NCBI GenBank assembly: GCA_026770585.1
Contig: MU646995.1
Location: forward strand, 155,967-168,783
Reading direction: 5' to 3'
DNA: 12,817 nucleotides
Source: Baffinella frigidus
Taxonomy: Eukaryota > Cryptophyceae > Cryptomonadales > Baffinellaceae
Under the pieces are notes generated by a model. The model searched no databases and was not told the origin of the DNA. It was given only the letters and a program-made list of their open reading frames with translations. Shown piece after piece: positions 6,621 to 12,552 of this stretch. Each line of letters begins with the position of its first letter. The stretch's first letter is position 1. Both the position numbers and the translations under genes were made by a program.

Positions 6621-6725
6621 TATCCCTTAAGTGGCCAGTAGGCGCATACGCCCTACCGTAGGGCCCTAGGACCTGCCCAGGACCTCTTGGGGGTCAAATT
6701 TGACCGCCTGGCCACTTAAGGGATA
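6621..6725. mobile_element. MITE family 2, complete reference copy (101 bp)
   Basis: TA-TCCCTTAAGTGGCCAG ... CTGGCCACTTAAGGGA-TA: perfect 16-bp TIRs at 6623-6638 and 6708-6723, inside a TA duplication. Inside are two small palindromes (GCCCTACCGTAGGGC and GTCAAATTTGAC). There is no coding capacity. TA duplication is typical of the Tc1/mariner superfamily, but the TIR alone does not fix the superfamily. Confidence 0.9.
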
Positions 6726-6732
6726 AATAGGA

Positions 6733-6753
6733 TCCTCCAGCATTCTCGAGTGG
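6733..6753. repeat. 21-bp segment shared with 8454-8474
   Basis: The segment starting TCCTCCAGCATTCTCGAGTG is identical at both sites, and each lies within 35 bases of a family 2 MITE. It may mark a larger duplicated neighbourhood or an older element. Confidence 0.6.
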
Positions 6754-6793
6754 TACCGTGTGTGCTAGCCGCTAGACCTTCAAGGACTGAGTT

Positions 6794-6858
6794 TACAGGG
6801 GTATCTCGCTCATGAGAAATCGCATCCCCCTACGACCCTACGATAGGCCTATGACTAG
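6794..6858. mobile_element. MITE family 1, left half only
   Basis: TA then CAGGGGTATCTCGCTCATGA and GAAATCGCATCCCCCTACGACC. The match stops near GACTAGCG, and no right terminus follows. Confidence 0.75.
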
Positions 6859-7306
6859 CGCGGGCTCAATTGGTGTGCCCAAATTAATTTGGGAACAAGA
6901 CAGAATCCGTCCCGCTATCTTAGGCTCCCCACGCGGAAAGTAAGGGTGTATATGCTATTTTAGGCATCAAATGATGGAATTTTACGCCTTTTTATCAGGA
7001 CAGATTCTGGTATGTTCCGAGATGAAAATAGACTGAGACAGAGCAAGTAGGCGCGATGGCCTCCTGTGTTGGTGGTGCTTACTGGTGAGTGGGGCAGGGG
7101 GCGGGAGGGGGGGAGAGGGAGAGAGGGAGGGGGGAGAGGGACGGAGGGCCAGCAGAGCAGTAGACATGCAAAAGTTGACGGTTTAGTACCAGCACCGTCA
7201 ACTTTTGCTTGCCGCGCTCGAAGATCTGAAATGCAGAGCACCGTTCTGTCACCCCCCACACGAGAATGCTAGAGGGGCCTATTGAAAAGTGACATGCTTT
7301 TGACAT
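6859..7306. other. Intergenic segment with palindrome, purine tract and hairpin
   Basis: No gene is supported. The segment contains the perfect palindrome CCCAAATTAATTTGGG (6878-6893), an almost pure purine tract of about 65 bases (7085-7150, G/A only apart from a few C/T), and the hairpin at 7168-7208. Open frames across the purine tract on both strands are low-complexity artefacts. Confidence 0.6.
7168..7208. repeat. Perfect 14-bp-arm hairpin
   Basis: GCAAAAGTTGACGG (7168-7181) and CCGTCAACTTTTGC (7195-7208) are exact complements around a 13-base loop. It directly follows the purine tract. Confidence 0.8.
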
Positions 7307-7590
7307 TCGTGATTGAAGCTCTTAAACTTCAACCATGGGATACCATGAGCCTCAAAGGAGGCTGACTTGGGTTCGGTGCGTGTAAGTGAGCATGGGAGCG
7401 GTGTCGCATACCTTCACCCACCCCAACAGAGCCGCCCTGTATCCCCTCTTCACGAGCCTCTGCACTGGAGAGCTAAAAGCGATCCGAAAGCAAAAATGCT
7501 TTCTCTGCAGTCCTTTCTGCGGAACGGCGTGTCGTTGGCATATGTTGGGAGCATTTAAAACCTCAAGGACCTAAAGAACCTAAAAGGACC
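7307..7590 (+). mobile_element. SINE-like family, longest copy
   Basis: It begins near ATTCGTGATTGAAGCTC, passes GGGATACCATGAGCCTC and GGAGGCTGACTTGGGTTCGG, then CACGAGCCTCTGCACTGGAG and ATGCTTTCTCTGCAGTCC, and ends with a tail of three CTAAAGG-like units (AACCTCAAGGACC, TAAAGAACC, TAAAAGGACC). The unit is about 285 bp. GGGTTCGGTGC resembles a polymerase III B box with one mismatch, but an A box is not clear. Open frames across it are not conserved between copies, so it is unlikely to be coding. Confidence 0.7.
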
Positions 7591-7756
7591 GATTTTCTGT
7601 TGTTGTTTCTGACGCTTGGATTGCCCTGAATTTCGCTGACTTCCGTACGTTAATCCCAACAATACCACACTCATCTGCTTTCATCTTTGGTGGCCATCTT
7701 TGGTGTCCAACTGATTTCACCTCACCCCCCCACACAATCCCTTTCACCTTGTGGGG

Positions 7757-7985
7757 TATTCGTGATTGAAGCTCTTAAACTTCAACCTTGGGATACCATG
7801 AGCCTCAAAGGAGGCTGACTTGGGTTCGGTGCGTAGAGAACCACCCTGTATCCCCTCTTCACGAGCCTCTGCACTGGAGAGCTAAACACGATCCGAAAGC
7901 AAAAATGCTTTCTCTGCAGTCCTTTCTACTGAAGGGCGTGTCGTTGGCATATGTTGGGAGCATTTAAAACCTAAAGGACCTAACA
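7757..7985 (+). mobile_element. SINE-like family, second copy
   Basis: From ATTCGTGATTGAAGC to the tail AACCTAAAGGACCTAA it matches 7307-7590 closely, but lacks about 55 bases (GTAAGTGAGCATGG...CCCAACAGAGC) in the middle. This internal deletion is shared with the minus-strand copy at 4838-4994, which also has GAGAACC joined to GCCCTGTATCC, so those two form a subfamily. Confidence 0.75.
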
Positions 7986-8070
7986 ACATGCTTTCTTTGC
8001 AGTCCTTTCTACGGAAGGGCGTGTCGTTGGCGTATGTTGGGTGCATTTAAAACCTAAAGGACCTAAAGAG
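7986..8070 (+). mobile_element. SINE-like family, 3' end only, in tandem
   Basis: ACATGCTTTCTTTGCAGTCC through GTGCATTTAAAACCTAAAGG repeats the last 85 bases of the preceding copy directly after that copy's tail. It fits a 5'-truncated insertion into the tail, or a tandem duplication. Confidence 0.7.
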
Positions 8071-8162
8071 GGAAACCCTTACACATCCACCTCTCCCACT
8101 CTCTCGCTCGCTGACTTCCGTACATTGGGGGAAACCTCTACATGCGTTTGGTTTGACATCTG

Positions 8163-8434
8163 AGGTATCCGTGGTTGGAGCTCTTTTGAGCTTAACGATG
8201 GGATACCACGGGCCTTCAGCCGACTTGTTTTGTCCTGGTGTGTGTGTGAGCATGGGAACCAGCTGGTATACCTTCACATGCCCGATGAGGATACCTTTCA
8301 GCCGGTTTCTGCCGCGATCCTTTTGCACCGGGGGGCCTGAATGTGATCCGAAAGGAAGCATGGTCTTTCTGCAGGATAAGTTCCGGTGTCCGCCTATGTT
8401 GGGAGCTCGAAGAACCTAAAGAACCTAAAGGACG
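8163..8434 (+). mobile_element. SINE-like family, diverged subfamily copy
   Basis: The 5' half reads GTATCCGTGGTTGGAGCTC, GGGATACCACGGGCCTTC and GACTTGTTTTGTCC. The 3' half reads GATCCGAAAGGAAGCATGG, AAGTTCCGGTGTCCGCC and GAACCTAAAGAACCTAAAGG. It is closer to the minus-strand insertion at 2455-2663 than to its neighbours. The block is flanked by inverted TTTGACATC (8153) and GATGTCAAA (8434), which are not target duplications. Confidence 0.7.
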
Positions 8435-8507
8435 ATGTCAAATTTTAACCGGGTCCTCCAGCATTCTCGAGTGGCCAGGCAGACATGGTTTCATCTGAAT
8501 GTTTACG

Positions 8508-8714
8508 TATCTGGCAAGTGGCCAGTAGCCTCTTACGCTCCTACATAGGGCTATCCCTTAAGTGCCCATAGGGTGGATTTTCACCCTAACTCGTCCTAGG
8601 CAGGTCCTAGCGCCCTACCGTAGGGCGTATGAGCCTACTGGGCACTTGAGGGATAGGTAGGGGCCTACCACCTCCTGGGGATTCAAATATGACCCCATGG
8701 CCACTTAAGGGATA
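8508..8714. mobile_element. MITE family 2, outer copy split by an inner copy
   Basis: The left part 8510-8551 starts TCTGGCAAGTGGCCAGTAGC. The right part 8656-8712 ends CCATGGCCACTTAAGGGA before TA. Between them lies a second family 2 element in a TA duplication. Removing the inner 100 bp plus one TA leaves 101 bp, exactly the length of the intact copy at 6623-6723, so the outer copy was already in place when the inner one arrived. Confidence 0.85.
8552..8655. mobile_element. MITE family 2, inner nested copy (100 bp)
   Basis: TA-TCCCTTAAGTGCCCA ... TGGGCACTTGAGGGA-TA, at 8554-8653. The orientation of internal landmarks (CGCCCTACCGTAGGGCG, ATGAGCCTACT) matches the 5197 copy. It sits inside another member of the same family. 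Confidence 0.9.
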
Positions 8715-9050
8715 CATGAGAACCTCGCTCATAAGAAAGCGCACCCCCCCCCTAGGACCATCGTATAAGTGATATAGGACCCTAGGCATACAGGGGTATC
8801 TGGGCTGTAAGAACACGGGTGCTCCGACTTCGGGCGGTGTCCGTTTTCTTAAATGAAGAAAACCGGGGGAGTATACGCTCGGTGAATTTTTCATAGGTTA
8901 AGAAACCGGGGGCCCTCCAAACGGTCTCTGTTCTTAAGTTCTCGTTTCTTAGCCCAGATATCCCTGTAGGCCTGCTATAGGGTCCTAGGCTAACCTCTGT
9001 AGGACCACCCTACGGGCGGCGTGTGTTCTTATTCGCGAGTAACCCCACTG
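8715..9050. mobile_element. MITE family 1, diverged copy split by another element
   Basis: The left end CATGAGAACCTCGCTCATAA follows directly on the TA that ends the family 2 copy. A degraded right end (GTTCTTATTCGCGAGTAACC, then CCACTG) lies near 9050. The core shows CCTAGGACC and TAGGGTCCTAGG. The 8789-8968 element is inserted at a TA in its centre. Without the insert it is about 158 bp, longer than the 117-bp standard, so its right half carries extra sequence. Confidence 0.65.
8789..8968. mobile_element. MITE family 3 (176 bp) nested in a family 1 copy
   Basis: TA-CAGGGGTATCTGGGCTGTAA ... TTAGCCCAGATATCCCTG-TA, at 8791-8966. The TIRs match over about 20 bases with small changes and differ from family 1 after the first 9 bases (CTGGGCT instead of CTCGCTC). 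Inside is a duplicated GAAA(A)CCGGGGG motif. No ORF of note. Confidence 0.8.
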
Positions 9051-9129
9051 CAACATCGCGAAAGAGACCTGTATTACCACCAACACGGCCGCCATGTATA
9101 TTGCTTCGTGAAAGGCCGTCTTTTTCCTG

Positions 9130-9180
9130 TGTTTTTCTACGTTCCAGATCACCCCTGGGGGTCTGGAACGTAGAAAAACA
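9130..9180. repeat. Perfect 19-bp-arm hairpin
   Basis: TGTTTTTCTACGTTCCAGA (9130-9148) and TCTGGAACGTAGAAAAACA (9162-9180) are exact complements around a 13-base loop that can itself pair (CCCC/GGGG). Pairing weakens beyond the arms. It could be a tiny foldback element or a small-RNA precursor; no target is known. Confidence 0.8.
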
Positions 9181-9215
9181 TAGAAATGGAGGGGGGCTTC
9201 AGCGGCGCGTGTCCG

Positions 9216-9369
9216 CGCGAAGCGCTTACAGGGGTACCTCGCTCATAAGAAACCGCCGCCCCCTAGGACCCTACAGGAGGCCTATGCCTAGGGCCTTATG
9301 GTGGTCCAACGGGGGGGGCGTTTTCTTATGAGCGAGGTACCCCTGTACCGCGGACATAAGCGCTTCGCG
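9216..9369. repeat. 13-bp inverted repeat enclosing a MITE
   Basis: CGCGAAGCGCTTA (9216-9228) and TAAGCGCTTCGCG (9357-9369) are perfect complements. The first abuts the left end of the family 1 copy at 9229; the second abuts the left end of the next copy at 9372. A shuffled TGTCCGCG/CGCGGACA pair accompanies them. Confidence 0.75.
9227..9347. mobile_element. MITE family 1, best-preserved copy (117 bp)
   Basis: TA-CAGGGGTACCTCGCTCATAA ... TTATGAGCGAGGTACCCCTG-TA, at 9229-9345, with perfect TIRs of about 24 bases and a TA duplication. The CAG start, the TACCTCG motif and the TA target fit the pogo/Tigger branch of Tc1/mariner. From memory, Tigger TIRs begin CAGGCATACCTCG. Length and ends are identical in design to the copy at 6002-6118. 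Confidence 0.9.
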
Positions 9370-9428
9370 TACAGGGGTACCTCGCTGATAAGAAAGCGCA
9401 CCCCCCCCTAGGATCACCATAGGGCCCT
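9370..9428. mobile_element. MITE family 1, left half only
   Basis: TA then CAGGGGTACCTCGCTGATAA and a C-run, CCTAGGATCACCATAGGG. The match ends near 9428, and a pyrimidine-rich segment leading to the KCTD gene's 3' end follows. Confidence 0.8.
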
Positions 9429-9580
9429 TACCCCTTAACTCCGGGTCCTGGTGTCTGGCGCCGCAGGCTTCCACACCCCTCCCTCCACACACACCTGCTG
9501 TCCTCTCAGTACATCTCTCTTTCGCCTGTCTTCGCCTCCCACGCCTCTCGTCTCTGCTCTGCTCCGCTATCCGCTAGGGT
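9429..9580. other. Pyrimidine-rich 3' flank of the KCTD gene
   Basis: C/T-rich DNA on the plus strand (CTCTCGTCTCTGCTCTGCTC), hence purine-rich in the transcript's 3' untranslated region or flank. No further gene, and no clear AATAAA polyadenylation signal in the minus orientation. Confidence 0.4.
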
Positions 9581-10429
9581 TTACCCTGCTGTGACCCGTC
9601 TGCACTCCACACACACCCACGTCCACGAGCTCCTTGCGCGACAGCCTCGGACGTCGAAGATTGAGGGCTTACGGTAGGGAGCTCTAGGTGTCCTAGGGGA
9701 AGGAATCGTCACCGAGGCTGATCTAGGCGTCTGCGCCAAAAGTGGGGGGTTCGGCTGGCTCCAGGATGACCACTGTCTGGTGTTTCCTGTCACAGTCGCC
9801 TTCGTGTTCAACTCTTCGAAGAGCTTGACGATCTGCAACGAGACTTCAGGATCCCTGTAGGGGTACACCCAGCCCCCCTGCATGTTCGGCAAACTCCCGA
9901 CTTGGAGAGGAGGAATCACGAGGGTCCCGGGGCTCTTTTCTTTGCAGATTTGTGCTGAAGCTATGCACCGCCGGGCAAAGCCCTCGGCCAGCAGAGCATT
10001 GCCGAGCTCCTTCTGCGCCTCTTGCCACTTGAGGAATTCGCCAGACGCATCCTGCAGGCTCTGCTTGGCATGCATTATGCTCTGGTGGGCATCCAGAATG
10101 TTCCGCACCGTGGACTCGACCGTGAGATCCACTGGGGCGCCGCCTTCAAAGAAGTCCTGCAAGCCGTAGTACTCCAGCTCGGCCACGACACGCTCGCGGG
10201 GGAACCCCGGCGACAGCGGGTACACCTTGCTGTCGCGGTGCACGTCCAGCACGATATCAAAGAACCGCGGGCTGCGGTCGATGAAATACGCCCCGCTCTC
10301 ATCCTTGCCGCACGGGAACCGTCCGTCGATCATCTTGGCCAGCAGCCCCTCCGGCTGGGACTCGATCGTGGAGACCGCGACTTCGAAGACGGTGCCACCG
10401 ACATTGAAGTTGGCGGTGGGGGGCGGCAT
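9581..10429 (-). CDS. BTB/POZ (T1, KCTD-type) domain protein
   Basis: A 282-residue frame from the ATG at 10429 to TAA at 9581. Residues 8-93 form a potassium-channel-tetramerisation-type BTB fold: FNVGGTVFEV (8-17), LLAKMIDGRFPCG (29-41), the hallmark ESGAYFIDRSPRFFDIVLD (44-62) and ERVVAELEYYGLQDFF (79-94). Residues about 104-160 look helical and may be a coiled coil. Residues 165-208 hold LVIPPLQVG...GGWVYPYRDP and a KLFEELN helix. After about residue 210 the sequence turns Pro/Ser/Arg-rich, so the true end may lie past an intron; the stop is therefore uncertain. There is no membrane segment, so it is not a channel. Family members form oligomers and often serve as cullin-3 adaptors, but this role is not shown here. 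The start is supported by the conserved NVGG directly after it and by a palindrome just upstream. A decayed 3' copy lies at 5888-5992. Confidence 0.85.
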   Translation of the reverse strand: MPPPTANFNVGGTVFEVAVSTIESQPEGLLAKMIDGRFPCGKDESGAYFIDRSPRFFDIVLDVHRDSKVYPLSPGFPRERVVAELEYYGLQDFFEGGAPVDLTVESTVRNILDAHQSIMHAKQSLQDASGEFLKWQEAQKELGNALLAEGFARRCIASAQICKEKSPGTLVIPPLQVGSLPNMQGGWVYPYRDPEVSLQIVKLFEELNTKATVTGNTRQWSSWSQPNPPLLAQTPRSASVTIPSPRTPRAPYRKPSIFDVRGCRARSSWTWVCVECRRVTAG

Positions 10430-10622
10430 CCTGTGCCTGACAGTGTCAGGCTGACACGTTGATCGTTATTTATCTTTCTAAAGGGGCACCTTCACGAACA
10501 AAAGAGCTAAATTTAGACTTTTTGCTAAGTTGACGAAGAAGATAAGTGGAGCCGTTTCACGTCTAAAGTTGACGAGCCCTCTGGAAGGCAACTTAAAGCG
10601 TTGTTCCGCCAAGCCCGCAAAC
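10430..10622. promoter_or_regulatory. Possible shared promoter between divergent ORFs
   Basis: About 193 bases separate the KCTD start (minus) from the ATG at 10623 (plus). The segment contains the palindrome CCTGACAGTGTCAGG (10436-10450), two AAGTTGACGA motifs (near 10528 and 10566), and an A/T-richer stretch (TTATTTATCTTTCTAAAGG and AGCTAAATTTAGACTTTTTG) that contrasts with the GC-rich coding DNA. Calling it a bidirectional promoter is inference. Confidence 0.35.
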
Positions 10623-10739
10623 ATGGCGGCTCGCCTCCTTGCTCGCTCTTCCCTCCTGACGCGCCCCATGGGCCGGCGTGTGATGACCTCTGCCGCCCGC
10701 CTCGGCTCTGGGATGGTCTCTCCCGCGACCCACACCTGA
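10623..10739 (+). CDS. Candidate first exon: mitochondrial-presequence-like ORF (38 aa)
   Basis: The ATG at 10623 has a strong eukaryotic start context (AAACATGGC). The 38-residue frame begins MAARLLARSSLLTRPMGRRV and continues MTSAARLGSGMVSP before TGA. It is rich in Arg, Ser, Ala and Leu, has no Asp or Glu, and could form an amphipathic helix with Arg-containing cleavage context (RRVM-TSAA). These are the traits of mitochondrial targeting peptides. A mature domain is not found in frame, so the remainder would have to follow an intron; a CCTTGCAG acceptor-like site ends at 10881, but no good donor is clear. It may also be chance, or a remnant of a gene. An in-frame upstream ATG exists at 10530. 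Confidence 0.3.
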   Translation: MAARLLARSSLLTRPMGRRVMTSAARLGSGMVSPATHT

Positions 10740-11600
10740 AGAGACGCACAGACATTCTCTTTAAAAGCGATCTGGACAAGAGATCCGCCTCCCTTGGCCC
10801 ACCACTCGAACCATGTGATCTGATGGGGAGGGCTGTGAGCTGAGGTTCACCGATTTCTCCGCACCTCGCACATCCTTGCAGGGCTGCGCGCTGTAATTTG
10901 ACGGAGGCGCACCAGCGTTGGGTTTGTGTGCGAAGCGTGGTGAATGTGGTGGCCTAAGGACTCGAGCCTGCCATCTCCAAAGACAAACGGGCGGTGACTA
11001 AGGACCCCCGTAACATAGGACCCTTGCATCGGTTACGTCCGGGGTCGGTTCGAACCCACGAGAAAAGGCAAACACCCACCGGATCTGTCAGCTAGGCTAG
11101 ACAGGCTTCAAGCCTGAACCCAGCCATGAGGAACTGTACCCAAAACCAGCCCTTGAAAATACAGCGCCCAAAGCCCCGAGTGCCACCCTTACCGAGGGCG
11201 CCGCGACCTGCCCTCCACCAAGCTTCTTCAAATGCGTAGGAGACATGCTCACAGCGACTTAGAACCAGCATTGGGTGCCCAGGGGCGGAGCGGTGAGCCG
11301 CCCCGCTCCAGGTCCATGGGCGGCTACGATCACGACCAGGGCCTGGAGGGGTGGGAACCGCACCGCCAGTGCGCAGTTGAGGATGTTATCACCTCGGGAG
11401 GGTATTCAGGTAGACAGCCACGCTCTATTATTCCGTCACGCCCTCCCGCAAGGCCTCCCCCGCCGCGCCCCGCCGACCCCCCGACCCCCCCGATTTCCCC
11501 CTGATCGAGCCGCTTTACAACCTAAAACCACTATTAAAGTGGAGAAATCGAAGGAAATGGCTCCACCACCTCCCTGGGGATCAGGTTAGGGACGGTCCAT
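10740..11600. other. 860 bases without a supported gene
   Basis: This GC-rich DNA contains a bulged hairpin (GACCCCCGTAAC ... GTTACGTCCGGGGTC, about 11003-11047) and GGTTCGAACCC at 11046, which is not a tRNA. A 90-codon plus-strand frame (11232-11504) ends in a Pro-rich run (RPPARPPPPRPADPPTPP) that comes from a C-rich tract. I see no domain in it. No repeat family of this window recurs here. Confidence 0.45.
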
Positions 11601-11697
11601 CCCATTCAGATCCCCTTGACCCAGCGTTTCCCAACGAAGGCTGAAGGAATGGGCACTTGTGAAGAGGACGGTAGAAGCGTAAATGTAGGGATGGGAT

Positions 11698-12055
11698 CCC
11701 GTCTTGAAAGTTCGATGGGGGCCACATCCCCTCCCCGACGGGCCCCGACGGGGCCCACCGGTGGGTTCGCGCCTGCGAAACTAGTTGTAGAGCCAATCTG
11801 GTAGGACTAGGCCAGGGCGAACTTCCAAGTTACCAAGATTCCAACTTCAAAAAGGTTTTAAAGGCGAAAAAGCGCACCGGTTCGAAATTACCTGGTACAG
11901 ATGGAAATTGGAAGTTCGCAACTTGGAAGTTCGCCCTGGCCAAGTCCTACCAGATTGGCTCTACGGCTTGCAGGTTCGCAGGCGCGAACACCCCCTTGGG
12001 CCCACATCCCCTCCTTTGGGGGGGGGATGTGGGCTCCCGCGAACTTCCGACCCCC
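11698..12055. mobile_element. Foldback element of about 350 bp
   Basis: The left arm includes AAGTTCG...CCACATCCCCTCC (11708-11733), TTCGCGCCTGCGAA (about 11766) and GTAGAGCCAATCTGGTAGGA to GGGCGAACTTCCAAGTT (11791-11838). The right arm repeats the complement in reverse order: AACTTGGAAGTTCGCCCTGG (11920), TCCTACCAGATTGGCTCTAC, TTCGCAGGCGCGAA, GGATGTGGGC and CGCGAACTTCCG (to about 12048). The loop (about 11850-11900) is unrelated sequence. GGAAGTTCGC recurs at both termini and at the inner ends. Open frames inside are mirror artefacts. Confidence 0.75.
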
Positions 12056-12206
12056 GGATCTAGAGATTCCAGACCCCCGGATCCGTGCCTGCTTTGCAAG
12101 GAGACAACCACTCGAGGCTAGAAGTGTGACTATTTTAAAACAGGGAATCTTTTACAAGTGAAGGGGGGAAAAGATATGTGTAGTAAATTTCACACAAATA
12201 GGAGCG
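12056..12206. other. Spacer with no gene
   Basis: It contains a short direct repeat, ACCCCCGGATC (about 12050 and 12074), and A/T-richer DNA. Nothing else is recognised. Confidence 0.4.
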
Positions 12207-12250
12207 TTTGGTCACGTATCTGGGGGAATTCCCCCATATACGTGACCAAA
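12207..12250. repeat. 44-bp palindrome with one mismatch
   Basis: TTTGGTCACGTAT then a mismatch, TGGGGGAATTCCCCCA, then ATACGTGACCAAA: the whole 44 bases are self-complementary without a loop, except for one C/T position pair. Palindromes of this kind are cruciform-prone. Confidence 0.85.
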
Positions 12251-12317
12251 CCTGCCCGTGACTGGTACTAAATTTAACAACGCCACATTTAAAATACTCC
12301 CTCTGTCAGCCTCGAGT

Positions 12318-12552
12318 GGAACGCGCGCTCCCTGCCAGGGGTTTTACATGAAACGACGCGCGCTCCTTGCAAGGGGTCTACGAGCTCCGTACACCCGCAA
12401 ACAGGCCAGAACGCGGGTAGGGGGGGGGGTGGCCGCGGGCCTACCGTAGGCAACCCGTAGGGGCATAGGGGGGTCCCTTGGCTCCTTGCAAGGGGTTTTA
12501 CGAGCTCCGCACACCCGCAAACAGGTGGGGGGGATTGTGGCCGCGGGCCTAA
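12318..12552 (+). repeat. Subtelomeric composite direct repeat
   Basis: The module GCTCCTTGCAAGGGGT, TACGAGCTCCG, ACACCCGCAAACAGG and GGCCGCGGGCCTA occurs at about 12362-12444 and 12481-12552. A shorter form lies at about 12318-12345 (CTCCCTGCCAGGGGTTTTAC), and a 3' part recurs at about 12707-12757. Between the two main modules is CCTACCGTAGGCAACCCGTA then GGGGCATAGGGG, related to 3368-3405. Interspersion with telomere-like DNA suggests a subtelomeric module. Confidence 0.75.

Noticed and set aside
7066-7306. Overlapping open frames on both strands across the purine tract
   Set aside because: They are produced by low-complexity G/A-rich DNA, contain Pro/Ser/Leu or Gly/Arg runs, and have no domain.
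8607-8894. 95-codon minus-strand ORF
   Set aside because: It spans four nested transposable elements and is a composite of their TIRs and cores.
10022-10462. Long plus-strand open frame opposite the KCTD gene
   Set aside because: It is the antisense shadow of a well-supported BTB-domain frame in GC-rich DNA.
11040-11065. GGTTCGAACCC resembling a tRNA T-arm / B box
   Set aside because: The five bases on each side of TTCGAAC do not pair beyond two positions on either strand, and no acceptor or anticodon stem can be built around it.
11232-11504. 90-codon plus-strand ORF with Pro-rich end
   Set aside because: The Pro run derives from a C-rich tract, an overlapping frame is equally open, and no known domain is visible.
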